Shown piece after piece: positions 10,679-22,096 of a stretch of DNA of 64,000 nucleotides. The notes beneath the pieces were generated by a model. It did not search any database. It saw only the letters and a list, made by a program, of their open reading frames with translations, and was not told the origin of the DNA. Numbering within the stretch: position 1 is the first letter of the stretch; every line of letters begins with the position of its first letter. Both the position numbers and the translations under genes were made by a program. This stretch comes from Gautieria morchelliformis (taxonomy: Eukaryota; Basidiomycota; Agaricomycetes; Gomphales; Gomphaceae), in assembly GCA_015179125.1 (NCBI GenBank), contig WHVA01000020.1:1-64000 (forward strand), read 5' to 3'.

Positions 10679-13600
10679 ATGGGACGAAGAGGTGGAAGAC
10701 ACACCTACAGGTCCAGCGCAATCAGATTCGCGCTGGAAGACGAAACCCCACGAAGGTCATGGCGGCACGCACGTCGGTCACGCCAGACAAGGTGGCCGAG
10801 CCGGTGTATCACCACCAAAGCAAACACAGGACGCGGCCAACACACCCGCGCAGTGAGAACCGTACCCTATCGGGGTACTGGGAAATAAATGGCGTAAAAG
10901 CCCACTGCCTGCTAGATAGTGGCAGCGAAGGGGTACTGCTATCCCCAAATTCACGCGAGCTACAGGGATGAAGACATTCTCCCTGGAGCAGCCAATCGCG
11001 CTGCAGCTAGCCTGCATAGGCAGCCATTCCACGATCAACTATGGAACGAACACGACCATCAAGTTGGTCGTGAGACATACGACGAATATTTCGACGTAGC
11101 AAACGTCGAATATTACAACGCTATCTTAGGGACACTGTTCCTAAGGAGATTCGGCATAACCCTGGACTTCTCGAGCCCAGGGACGATCCGCAAGGGGAAC
11201 GAAGTGATCCCCACGGGCAAGGTCTCATTCGACGATGACAGATCGACGAACGAGGACAAGGGGCCACGGGTGAGCAGGATCACCCAGGTACCGAAGCCTA
11301 ACCTGGCTCATTGAAGCCAGGAGGACGAGTCGCGGGACGACTCGTCCTCGAACTCACCCTACAACCGTAGGGAGAGACGCTCTCACCTAACGGTGAAAGT
11401 GATGGGAAAGAGGAAAGCGGGTCCGCGCCGCGGGACCTAATAGACGCCAACAGCGCCTAATGGCTTCTAAGCCAACCACCACCATCATCCTCATGGATGA
11501 TGACCTTCCTCGCCTCCCCGAGGAATGGATGGAACGAATCACTGACTTAGTCAGTGGAATTCCATTAGAACTCCCGCCACTACAGGAGATCAACCATGAG
11601 ATCAACCTCATCGATCCCAACAAGCACATGCGGTATCGACTACCGAAATGCCCCGAACACTTCTGAGAGGAACTGTCGGCTAAGATAGAACAATACACCA
11701 CTGCAAAGTGGTGGATTCCGGCAGTCGCACAGCAGGCAGTGCCCATGCTGTGTGTGCCGAAGAACGGTACATTGCAAACCGTCTTTGATCTGCGCCAGCA
11801 GAACGAGAACACGGTGAAGGACGTCACACCCTTCCCGGATCAGGATATCATTCGCAGCGACATGGCTCGCTGTCGGTATCGAACAAGACTCGATATGTCA
11901 GAAGCATACGAGCAGATCCGGATCCATCCAGATCACGTAGCAAAGACTGCCTTTGCCACGATCCTTGGCACCTTCAGGAGCCAGGTGATACAGATGGGGG
12001 ACTGTAACGCCCCATCAACATTCCAACGGCTGATGACAGCCATTTTCCGTGACTGCATAGGTCGCTTCGTCCATGTATACATGGACGACATCTTCATATT
12101 CTCGCTCTCAATACAAGAGCATGAAGAGCACCTCTACATCGTCTTTGACAGACTGAGGAAGAATCACCCTTTTCTGAGCAAGAAAAAGGTGGACCTCTAT
12201 TCCATACGAATGGAGTGTCTCGGCCGTATCATCGATGGCCGAGGGGTACATGCTGACGAGGACAAGATGCAACGCATCCACGAGTGGCGCAGGCCACGGA
12301 TGTTCAACGACGTCCAGCGTTTCCTCAGGCTGGTACAGTATCTGGCACACTACATGCCAGATGTTAGCGCATATACCACCCCACTATCGGGCTGTGTGCG
12401 TAATAACCGTCCATTCGAATGGACGCCACTACTAGACAAATGCTGGCAAAGCATTAAGGCGTTGGCCTGTAAGGCCCCGATCCTGCGTCCAGTAGACGCA
12501 AGGTGCCCAGAGCTGATCTGGGTGATCACCGACGGATCAAAAGCCGGCATCGGTGCGGTCTACGGCCAAGGTCCTGACTGGAAAACTTGTCGACCTGCCG
12601 GCTTCTTGTCAAAGAAGTTCAGCGTTGCTCAGCAACACTACCGGACTCACGAGCACGAGACGATCGCGGTGCTCGAGGCTCTCATGAAATGGGAGGACAA
12701 ACTGCTGGGGCGAAGGTTCACCCTCATCACAGACCACAAAGGGCTTGAGTACTTCGAGACCCAGAAGAGCCTGTCTGACCGCCAGGTCAGATGGTGGGAG
12801 TTTCTCTCCCGGTTCAATTTCAACACCGTTCATGTTGACGGCGTAGAGAACAAGGTAGCGGACTGCCTGTCGCGCTACTACGAGAACGGCACGAGTGATG
12901 ACAATCACCCGGACCACGTCTTCGTGAACGCGGATGCGCGTTTAGACCCGGACGGTGAGTTATTGCCCACCGACCGGTATATCGAGCTGCGAACAGCGGC
13001 GACAAGACGCTCTAAACGCCTCGCTGAGAAGACAGATGCGAGAGTAACGGAATCCGCCGCATTAAATGAGGGCTCACCAGAGCCCGCGAACGTCGCCGTG
13101 TCACGTGACAATGATGACGATGATGTCAGAGTCATCGCCATAGGAAATGACGGCGCGCCCCTGCGCTGGGTCGTCGAGCAAGGCGTAGACCTGTCTAAGG
13201 TCCTACGAGACACGTACCACAGGGACACCATGTTCACAAAGATCATGGCGCACCCGGACGCGCACCCGAGATTCGCGATCCAGGACGGGCTGATCTGGAC
13301 TAAGAACCAGCTCAAAAGAGACGTCATTGCCGTCCCCCGCTCTGTTCTTCAAGGGGGAAGGAAGGTGATCGAAATTATCATCGATCGGGCACATCAGATA
13401 GTCGGCCACTACGGCCATCTGAAGACTTCGAACTACGTTCGAAGAGCATATTGGTGGCTGGGCATGAGCCCAGACATAGAAACGTTCTGCACATCATGCG
13501 TGAGATGTCAGATGATGAAAACCGGACCACAACGGCCCAAAGGCCTACTACACAGCCTACCCATTCTGGATAGGCCGTGGCAGTCGATTGGCATCAACTT

Positions 13601-14627
13601 CATGGGGCCCCTGCCCAAATCCAACGACTGTGACTACCTGATGGTAGTCATCGACCGACTAACGTTGCTCGTACACCCCGTACCAACCACAATGAGCGTG
13701 TCAGCCAAGGGAGTAGCCTGGGTGTTTCTGAAGGAGGTCGTTCGACTCCACGGAGTTCCCAACTCCATCGTCTCGGACAGAGACTCGAAGTTCACATCGA
13801 TCTTCTGGCGTGAACTACAGCGACTCATGGGGACTAAGCTCCTCATGTCAACTGCCTTCCATCCCCAAACGGATGGAGCCACCGAGCGGGCAAACCGCTT
13901 GATCGGCCAGATATTGCGCACGGTCGTCAGAGACAATCAGAAGGATTGGGCATTGAAATGCCCAATGGTTGAGGTCGCCCTCAACAGCAACGTCAGCGTG
14001 ACCACAGGGCTCGCACCTTTCGAGCTGAACCACGGCTATATGCCGCGGATAGACCTCCCCATAGCCGTGGACACCCCGTTCAAGGGGGTAGCCCGGTTCG
14101 CACATCAGGCAAAATGGAACCTGATGGCGGCACATGATATAATCATAGAGCATTGAGTGACGCAAACATTTCATGCAAATAAGAAACGTATGGCGAGCGA
14201 CAGGTATGCGGCCAACGACCGCGTCTACCTCTTGACACAAAACCTAACTCTCCCAAAAGGAAGAGCCAGAAAACTAGTCCCGCGGTACATCGGACCATAC
14301 CGCATCATCGAGGCTCACAACGACGCCTCGACGGTGACCCTCGATCTTCCCGACGAGCTGAAAAGCCATCACATTTCACCGGTCTTCCATTCAAGCCTCG
14401 TACGGCGACATGAGGCCAACAACGAAGAATTGTTCCCCTGTCGTGAGGCCAAGTCATTTTATGACTTCAGAGCGAATGACAATGAGGAGTGGCTCGTCGA
14501 CGAGATTATCACACATCGATGGATAAACTTGACGGACCTGGAGTTCCAGGTCCGTTGGACCCTAGGCAACGTGACATGGGAACCCATGTTGTCCTGCAAG
14601 GATGTTACGTATCGTGATTTCCGCTAA
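10675..14627 (+). pseudogene. Degraded Ty3 pol: protease, RT, RNase H, integrase
   Basis: The aspartic protease motif LLDSGSEG lies near 10912. The frame then breaks near 10970 and 11314. From 11460 to 14627 it is one frame, interrupted only by TGA at 11664-11666 and 14154-14156. The order is RT (YMDD near 12080), RNase H (WVITDGSKAG, HEHETIAVLEAL), integrase with HHCC zinc finger (HQIVGHYGH...CVRCQMMK, near 13390-13520), DDE core (VSDRDSKF, DGATERANRL), then a C-terminal domain ending in a weak chromodomain-like part (LVDEIITHRW...VRWTLGNVTWEP). Both late stops sit where Arg is expected and fit CGA to TGA changes. The element is inactive. Confidence 0.9.
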
Positions 14628-14644
14628 GTCGGAACTGGAAAGGA

Positions 14645-15272
14645 CAGCGGCTTCAACTTATAGGTTGCGCCCCCAATGAACTATCGTCCTAAGTATTTCG
14701 GAACTGAGTCGGAAGTCGGAAAGTACTGAACCAAAGGTTGGTCGGAACCTGAGTCAGAACTGAGGCGGAAGGCGGAAGACGGAAAACGGAAGGCGGAGAG
14801 AGACTGAGATCTTGCTAGACTCGCTGTACTAAGAACAGGAGATGGAGCGAAGGAAATCAAGTATCGAAGGCGATTATCTGATTGCAGAATAAGAGACATA
14901 CATGACAGGCTTTTATACAAAGAGCTGAGACAACAGGTAATGATATGGTACTAAGCAAATTTTGGGGGAAGCGGAAGTCAAGTAGACAATGCGTGGGAAC
15001 TAACTAATTGGGAACAATGGGACTACAAGGGGGGTCCAGGGTAAGGTAGAACAATGGCACAGAACAAGGGGTCGGGAAAACATGTCTGACAACGAACTAC
15101 AAGGGTGACCGGATATGTGGTCTTGATAATCAGTGAGGTGGGTCCGGTGGGTCCGAGTAATAGAGTCGAAAGAACAAGGGAAATGTACAAGGGGCGGAAT
15201 GTCGGAAGTATCGGAGGGGCGGAAAGTGTTGCAGAACTGGAGGTCAGAAGTCGGAAATGAACGGTCGTAACA
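14645..15272 (-). mobile_element. LTR-like insertion rich in TTCCG, uncertain left border
   Basis: On the minus strand it begins TGTTACGACC at 15272 and is rich in TTCCG repeats with a TATAAAAG-like box near 14917. A CA end lies at 14677, which would make an LTR of 596 bp. The only matching flank is AAGGA at 14640-14644 and 15273-15277, which would place the left edge at 14645 and leave 32 extra bases (a possible primer-binding leader). Either the TSD is chance or the insert is an LTR plus a short piece of internal sequence. Confidence 0.5.
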
Positions 15273-15586
15273 AAGGACCTTGAAGCCCTAGATAGCTATC
15301 TAGAGCTTCGGGGGGGTGAGGAAGCCACGTGACCTCCCCGGACGCCGCTAGACGTGTCTGTCACATGCAGACCACGTGACACGCCGGCCACGGCACGGTT
15401 AAATTTTCACCTCGGATCTTTCCAAGGGCGCATCGCTTCTTGGAAGCTAACCACCATCATCCCCACGAAGATGATGCCCCCAAAGATGGGATGGACGTTG
15501 ATCCGTCAATGTCCACAACGTGAGCAACGGCCCCGAGACAGGGGGCCGCGGATATTCTCCGTGGTCCAATAGACCAGGAGCACTGG

Positions 15587-17087
15587 ATGATCATGGGATG
15601 GGAGGACGCCCTCACCATCGTCCACCTGGACGATTGCGCAACGTGCGCGGACTACGCCGCGCACCTAAGGGTCGCGACAGGCACCCGCAAGGTCAAATTG
15701 CGGGATGAAGACATCGGCGACGCCGTCGATGCAGCCTGGGGATGGCTCCCAAGGGGCATCGCGCGTGACGCGCGAGAAGAGCCCCTCCGGGACATCCATG
15801 ACCTTAAAAAAGGAGGTCAAGGAGTTGGAACGCGCGGTCGAAGACTGCGACGACGCGCTTGCAACCGAGCGCACCAAGATCAAGGAACTGGAGCAACAGC
15901 TGAGCACAGCCCAGCTCCAGGTTACCCTGGCCCACGTTGCCTCAAAAAGGCCGCGACATGACCCGGCCATGGACCCAGTGGCCGGGCCATCATCACTTCG
16001 CGCGACGGTGCCTCTGCCGGCACGCGCAACATCGGGACTAGCGTCCCGATTGTCGGCGCCGACCCCGACAACGACAACGACGGAAGGGCATAGCATGCCT
16101 TCTGACTCTGCGTATGGCGTCCCAGAAGGATGGGAGTCAGACTCGTCTGTCTGGAAGACGTACGACCTGGAAAGGGCACAGCGGCTGGCAGAGCAGCCAA
16201 AGAAAAGCGCAAGAAATTGCGCGGCTCCCCCAACACCGTCAATGGGCTAACCATTGCGAGGGAAAGCGCGATTAGCGCTTACCTAGCGGCGTCATCGTCG
16301 CACACTGTCAACGACCCCGCCCTTCAATGGCGGATAGCACAGGTCAAGGCCCAGTACATCGGGCCTGGCGTGGCCCTGCCTCCACCGGCGGGGACAGTTC
16401 ACCCTCCCTACCCAGGGGAGGGGACGCTCATCCCACTCGGAGATCCACCGATCTCCGAGACGGGCCTCCTACCACGGCCGGTAGGGAAGGCCCAACAGCG
16501 TCGTACTCAATGGTACGACGTCTGCCCGCTCTGTTGGGTGCATTTATGCTCCTGCACCAAAATCAAGCATAATATGTTCGATTTATTGTATGGTGTTTCA
16601 ATCTCTTCTCATATTGTTCTTGTACCATGCATTCACTTCTCTGCTTATTTTCGAAATTTTCTAGTCACTCTCTACCTCTCCATTTCATTCTGTTATTTCT
16701 ATTTTCACAGGCGGCTGCACCCAGCGGAGTTTGAAATGACTTCGATGCGCGAGCCCTTGGGCGCTAAAGGGCCAGGTGCACGTATATGCTCTCTGAGACA
16801 GAATAATACTCCTCTCCCAGTGACAATAAATTCACTGAGAGAGGCGAGTAGTATCTTTCATATTTACCTAGCATGTTGACTGAAAATCATGTAGTGTATT
16901 TGATTCTAGGTACTGTATTAATATATCAGTGACAATAAATTCACTGAGAGAGTGTATTTGATTCTAGCTTTCTAAGAACTCAACCGAACCTTCCCTGCCA
17001 TAGCCCCTTAGTTGCTAACACGCTCGACGAACCATGCTTCGTCAAACTCTTAGCGCGGGCAAAAGAGATGCCACAGCTCACGCGTAC
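15587..17087 (+). pseudogene. LINE ORF1-like frame, interrupted by a solo LTR
   Basis: A frame-shifted coding region runs from about 15587. It has a Glu/Lys coiled-coil segment (KKEVKELERAVEDCDDAL, 15810-15900), a Ser/Thr/Pro-rich linker, a shift near 16195, and then a conserved-looking stretch (KKLRGSPNTVNGL, QWYDVCPL). Removing the LTR at 16532-17020 together with one TSD copy joins QWYDVCPL to DEPCFVKLLARAK without a break, which shows the LTR landed in this frame. It ends at the Ty3 LTR at 17088. Its strand and position fit the 5' part of the LINE whose RT part starts at 23624. ORF1 of LINEs usually encodes an RNA-binding protein, but no zinc knuckle is visible in what remains. Confidence 0.55.
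16532..17020 (+). mobile_element. Solo LTR, family C, with TSD CGCTC
   Basis: A 489-bp unit starts TGTTGGGTGCATTTATG and ends GTTGCTAACA, flanked by CGCTC at 16527-16531 and 17021-17025. A copy of the same length lies at 57161-57649 on the other strand. It contains several inverted repeats built on CACTGAGAG and CTCTCAGTG. Confidence 0.92.
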
Positions 17088-17472
17088 TGTGAGGGCAACA
17101 CTAATGACGAAGCCACAACCAAAGATACTCAAGGAGATAAGAGCCGATACTAGGACAATGACCAACTGTGTAGTGGGTATCCTCAGTTTATAACTCTACC
17201 AACGATAGATACATGGGGACTTGCCTGTGTAGTGGGTATCCTCAGAGATCAAGCTGAGGAAACGCCACCACACGGGCTACAGTCTTATAGCGCTGGCAAG
17301 GCTTACATAATAGGGGAGACGGAAACTTGTAGAAGGTTACGGAATGTGACATGTGACAGAGTGTGACGGAAGGTTATGGAAACTGACGGAAGGTAACGGA
17401 AACTCATGGAAGGAAATAGAAACTTGTGGAAGGAAATGGAAACTTGTGGAAGGAAATGCGTGAACCCTGACA
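17088..17472 (-). repeat. 3' LTR of Ty3 family A
   Basis: In element orientation it runs TGTCAGGGTTCACGC ... GTTGCCCTCACA (385 bp). It carries GGAAACTTGTGGAAGGAAAT as a tandem pair, where the other LTR has one copy. Confidence 0.93.
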
Positions 17473-17485
17473 TCACCCCCCTCTC
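17473..17485 (-). promoter_or_regulatory. Polypurine tract of Ty3 family A
   Basis: GAGAGGGGGGTGA on the minus strand abuts the 3' LTR, as expected for the plus-strand primer of reverse transcription. Confidence 0.85.
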
Positions 17486-17525
17486 AATGCTTGTCGTCCC
17501 GACAAGCACAGCTGCCACCTAGCCC

Positions 17526-18080
17526 TCAACATCCACCGAGACATCGTTTCCAAGTATGCCACAGGCGGGACCACCATCTCTCCTGGCCCTTCCCTTCCTG
17601 GTAGCGCAGGTCAGTGGTGAGCTCAGGGGGATTGGGGTCCATGGGCAAGTGCGGCCCTCGGAACCTTGCTCGACGTATTTGCTCTCCTGCCATGTTACGG
17701 AAATGCCGCCCCACCCAGCCTTCGAAAGTGTAGGGGGTTCCACAAGGGGGGGTTCCATCGTTGAGGAAGACAGGGTCGCCGACGTAGTACGTGTTCTCTC
17801 GTCTGTGTCGGGGTCTGAGGAATGCGAGTGCAGGGCGAGTGGGCGCCTGACTCTCCGCTGGTGTGAGGTCCTCAGAGCTGACGGACCACTTTGAAGACCA
17901 TGCGACGTCGAGATCACGGCAGTCAAGCATCCTTTGTAGCTTGGCTTCACTGGCTGCTCTGGATGATGAGAAGCCGGAGAAGTGCAGGAGGGTGGGATCG
18001 ACACGTGACATGTTTGGCAGGTCAGAGAGGTTTTGGGTGAAGCTGGGGAGGGCAACAAGCTCAATGGTGGGCGAGGACAT
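17526..18080 (-). CDS. Extra ORF downstream of pol in Ty3 family A (184 aa)
   Basis: This ORF starts with ATG at 18080, about 100 nt after the pol stop, and ends just before the polypurine tract, in the place where some retroelements carry env or accessory genes. The protein (MSSPTIELVALPSF...) has no signal peptide or TM segment. Its C-terminal half is Arg/Trp-rich (ENTYYVGDPVFL, YTFEGWVGRHFRN). The first 72 codons are preserved in the second copy at 61193 with about four base changes, two of them silent. An overlapping frame of similar length (17519-18064) looks less protein-like. Function unknown; an accessory Gag-like or nucleic-acid-binding role is only a guess. Confidence 0.55.
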   Translation of the reverse strand: MSSPTIELVALPSFTQNLSDLPNMSRVDPTLLHFSGFSSSRAASEAKLQRMLDCRDLDVAWSSKWSVSSEDLTPAESQAPTRPALAFLRPRHRRENTYYVGDPVFLNDGTPPCGTPYTFEGWVGRHFRNMAGEQIRRARFRGPHLPMDPNPPELTTDLRYQEGKGQERWWSRLWHTWKRCLGGC

Positions 18081-18186
18081 GGTTGATGGATGTGGTGGGG
18101 TCGATGCAGTGGAAGTGAGCGGTCACAGGTGGAGAGGGGATATATAGCTTATCGGAATGAATTGGTTAGGCGGAGGCCGATATCGC

Positions 18187-21100
18187 TTATCTTTGGGGTT
18201 CTGGACCCTTGACATCATAAGTAGAAGTCCTGCCTGCTGTCCAGTCGAAGAGAGTTTGCCTGGAAGGTTCTGTGAAGTTCTGAAATCTCTGGAAGGGGAG
18301 GGACATATATGTGGCTGCTGAGATACGCTGAGGTGCCTCTGGGTTCTGCCGGTGAAATTCTTTAACGACTCGCTTTGCCCCAGAGACATCTTTCGCTGGT
18401 AGCCAGAGATCGTCGGCAGCTCCATAGCCCTTCCAGCGCATGAGATACTCCAACCTTCCACGGAACATCCTGCTGTCTAGAATCCTTTCAACTTCATATT
18501 CTTCGGCTCCATCCCGTATGACAGGGGGGGGGGGTGGAGGGGCATGACGTTCAAGGATTGGGTCATCTTCATATGGCCGAAGCAGGACGACAGAGAACAC
18601 TGGATGTGTGCGACCAAAGGATGTAGGAAGATTTAGACCATAGGCATTTCGTGAGACCACCTTATTAACAGTGTAGGGGCCTAGCCACTTGTGGTCTAGC
18701 TTCTTCATTGGGCGAGTGGTTGTGATGTTTTGTGCATTGAGCCAGACCTTGTCACCAAGCTTATAAACTGGGGCTGCTTTATGGTGCACGTCATAGAAGC
18801 GTGCCATGTCCTCTGCTGCCTTGGACAGGGCCAAATGAGCTTCTCTTGTGGCCGCTTCCATCCGTGTTGTGAACTCATCCAGGGCCTCGAGTCGAGTTTC
18901 CCGGACTGGTTCCAGTCCCAGCCTTGGATGTTGGCCACTGTCCAACATGAAGGGTGTAGTCTGGGTTGAGGCATGGGTTCGGTTGTTATAGGCAAACTCG
19001 GCCAAGGATATCCATTCAAACCAATCATCCTGACGCTGGTTGACGAATAGTCGAAGGTATTGCTCAATCTCCTGATTAACCCTTTCAGTCTGTCCATCAG
19101 TTTGGGGGTGATAAGCAGTAGAGGCAGCAACTTTGACACCAAGAAGTTTGTTCAGTTCATGCATGAACTGGGAGATGAACTGTGTGCCTCGATCACTGAT
19201 GATTTCTTCAGGGAGCCCATGAAGTTTCCAAACATGATCACGGAAGAGTCGGGCAACTCCCACCAAAGTTACATCTGAAGTGGTGGGAATGACATGTGCA
19301 CGCTTTGAGAGGCGATCAACGACAACAAGGAGAGCATCATAGCCATGACTGGTAGGCAGTTCTACAATCAAGTCAAAGACATAACCTGCCATCTACGGTC
19401 TGGGATACGGTTTGGTAGAAGCTTGCCAATGGGAGAAGCAGGGAAGGTTTTTGTCCGGTTGCACAGGTCACAGGCCTTCACGTATTTTGCAATGTAACGT
19501 CCCATCCCAGGCCACCAGTAACTCCGAGCAACTAGTTCAGTGGTTCTCCAACGACCAGGGTGACCAGTGAGAGGCATGTCATGGTGCGCTTTCACTATGT
19601 CATGTCGTAGTTTTGCATCAAGCGGCACGTACACTTTGTTGTGATAGAGGACAAGCCCATCCTGTTCAGACCACTCTTCTCCTCGCAAATTTCCAGAGGA
19701 GCCCAGTTCTTTGAGAGCCTTGACAACCTTTTCATCCCGGTCTACACAGTTCCTTACTCGATTGAGGAAAGCATCACCTTCACCTGGGACTAACTGCGCG
19801 CCAGCCTCTGGAGGATTCGCCTTGATGTGGAACAAGTCAGGGGTAAGTAAGACTTGATTTTGGTTGTCTTCCTCCCCCCGCTTATGATCCACGCGTCGTG
19901 AGAGTGCATCAGGCTTGGCTGAATGACGACCAGGACGATGGATCAGCTCAAAATCAAAGCGAGAGAGGTAGAGTGACCAGCGTGCTTGACGACGGTTCAG
20001 GTTTTGTGCAGTGCGGAAGTAGGTGAGATTCTGATGGTCATTGAGAATCTCAATCTTGTGCTTTGTTCCCTCTAAGATGTGGCGCCATTCCTCTAATCCC
20101 CGAATCACAGAAAGAAGCTCCTTGTCATGGATGGCATAGTTGCGTTCAGCATCATTGAGGCTTTTGGAGACAAACCCCACAGGCCGCCATTTGCCATCAT
20201 CACATAGCTGGGACAGTACTGCTCCTGTGGCATAGGCTGAGGCATCTGTTTCAAGACGGAAATGTTTGTCTTGATCAGGGAGGACAAGGATCGGTGTTGA
20301 GGTGATGAGGAGTTTGAGCTTGTCAAAGGACTTGCTCTGGGCCATTTGGATCCCAAGACCATTGGCATCCTGTTTTGTCAACTGGTTGAGGGGCTTTGCA
20401 ATGTGTGAGAAGTCTTCCACAAATCTACGGTAGAAGTTGATGAAACCAAGGAATGATTTGACTTCAGTGACGTTACGTGGTATTGGCCAGTCCCGCACCC
20501 CTGCAACCTTGACTGGGTCCATGGCAACCTGTCCTTGAGAGAGGATGAGGCCGAGATACTCCACCTCTAGTTGCTCAAATAGGCATTTTTCAGGTTTGAG
20601 GTACAGGTTGTTGGCCCGGAGGATTTCAAGGACACGTCGTACAATCCTACGATGTTCTTCAAGCGACTCTGTGAAGATGAGAATGTCGTCCATGAACACC
20701 ACCACAACCCCTTCATCGATGAGACTCTTGAAGATGTCATTCATCATCGTCTGGAAGGTTGCTGGGCTGTTCGTGAGTCCAAAGAACATGACTAGAGGTT
20801 CATACAGGCCCCTATTTGTCCGAAAGGCTGCCTTCCACTCATCTCCCTCTTTTATGCGTACATTATTATATCCCCAGCGAATGTCAAGCTTTGTGAAGTA
20901 TTTAGCCCTTCCAGCAGCAATCTTATTCATGATGTCTGGAACAAGGGGCAAAGGATAGGCATTCTTGATTGTTATATCATTGAGCTTCCGGTAGTCTTGC
21001 ACAAATCTAAGACTGCCGTCCTTTTTCTTCACAAAGAAGACTGGAGATGCCATAGGTGACTTGGAAGGACGGATACGATGGCTCTTCAGGTTCTCCTCAA

Positions 21101-22096
21101 GGAAGTTATCCAGTTCCCTTTGCTCAACCGGTGACATTGGGTAAACCTTTGTGCTGAAGGGTTGTGCACCTGGAGTGAGCTCAATTGCATGGTCCCAGGG
21201 CTTTCGAGGAGGCAGTTGGTCAAATGACTCCTTAGAAAACACATCCTTGAACTCCTGGTATGGTTTGGGGACAAGGTCCTCGAAGGATCTGACTGGTGCA
21301 GACTTGCTGGCCCGTTCAGCAAGCTGTTGGGAGACAGTCCAGCCTGCGCCAATCATTTCAGGACTCTCATTCACAAAGATGACAAAGGTCCTGTCTCCTT
21401 CCTCAAGTAGGGAGCGGGTGTGCTGTATGGGAACCTCCTCTTGATCTACACTCTCTTCTGGAACAGTTTCGACTGTGGGCCCTCTGACAACAGGTCTGCC
21501 CCCACATGACTTGGGACAGCGTGTCATCTTCACATCTCCTGTACGCCAGTCAACTTCTGGGTTGTGTTCAACAAGCCATGTGTGACCAAGAATGATGGCA
21601 AGTCGTCCAAGGCTCGTGACGGAGAATGTGGCACGTTCCGTATGATCCCCAAAGGTGCAAATGAGGTCAACTTCTTCCTTGATTGAGCCAGCCTCATTTG
21701 GGGTACCATCAATATTGTAGACGGGGATGGCATGGGGTAGGGGACGGGTCCGAAGTCTGTGTTCCCTTACAAACTCCACATCGATGAACATCCCTGTAGC
21801 ACCACTGTCAAGGAGGGAGTCAATTGCAAGTGGATGCCCTGTGTCAACGGAGTGGACCTTGAGAGGTACTTTGGTGCATCGGCGGAGGTCAGCAGTACGG
21901 ACATATAGAGGGACTGGAAGGTTTGCATTAGCAACTGGAGCGATGGGTTGGGTTTTTGGCATGGCTGATTTGGTTTCAGTTCGATCAGGGATAGGAGAAG
22001 GATGCATCATATCGCCTGTGATCCCTATTGTACATGTTTCGAGAACTGAAAACCAATTTGTCGAGCGGGGCATGTCTTTCACCGCTGACTGGCCTA
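18187..22096 (-). pseudogene. Ty3 family A pol with a 1-nt deletion
   Basis: The order is aspartic protease (SLLDSGATGMFID), RT (LDIRWGYNNVRI; FMDDILIF), RNase H (RLETDASAYATGAVL), integrase zinc finger (HHDMPLTGH...CDLCNRTK), integrase core (ISDRGTQF; DGQTERVNQE), C-terminal domain, and chromodomain (EVERILDSRMFRGRLEYLMR). The frame is open from 22096 to 19368, then moves to the frame 19392-18187. The expected WQVMSLDLIVEL is broken because TTGGACTTG has become TTGACTTG near 19377. Pol is in the -1 frame relative to gag and has no gap after it, so it is probably made by frameshifting. The chromodomain would direct integration to modified histones in this group. Confidence 0.92.

Noticed and set aside
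17519-18064. Second 181-aa frame overlapping the extra Ty3 ORF
   Set aside because: Ser/Pro/Thr-rich and less protein-like. It is open mainly because of the shared GC-rich codons. The 184-aa frame was preferred.
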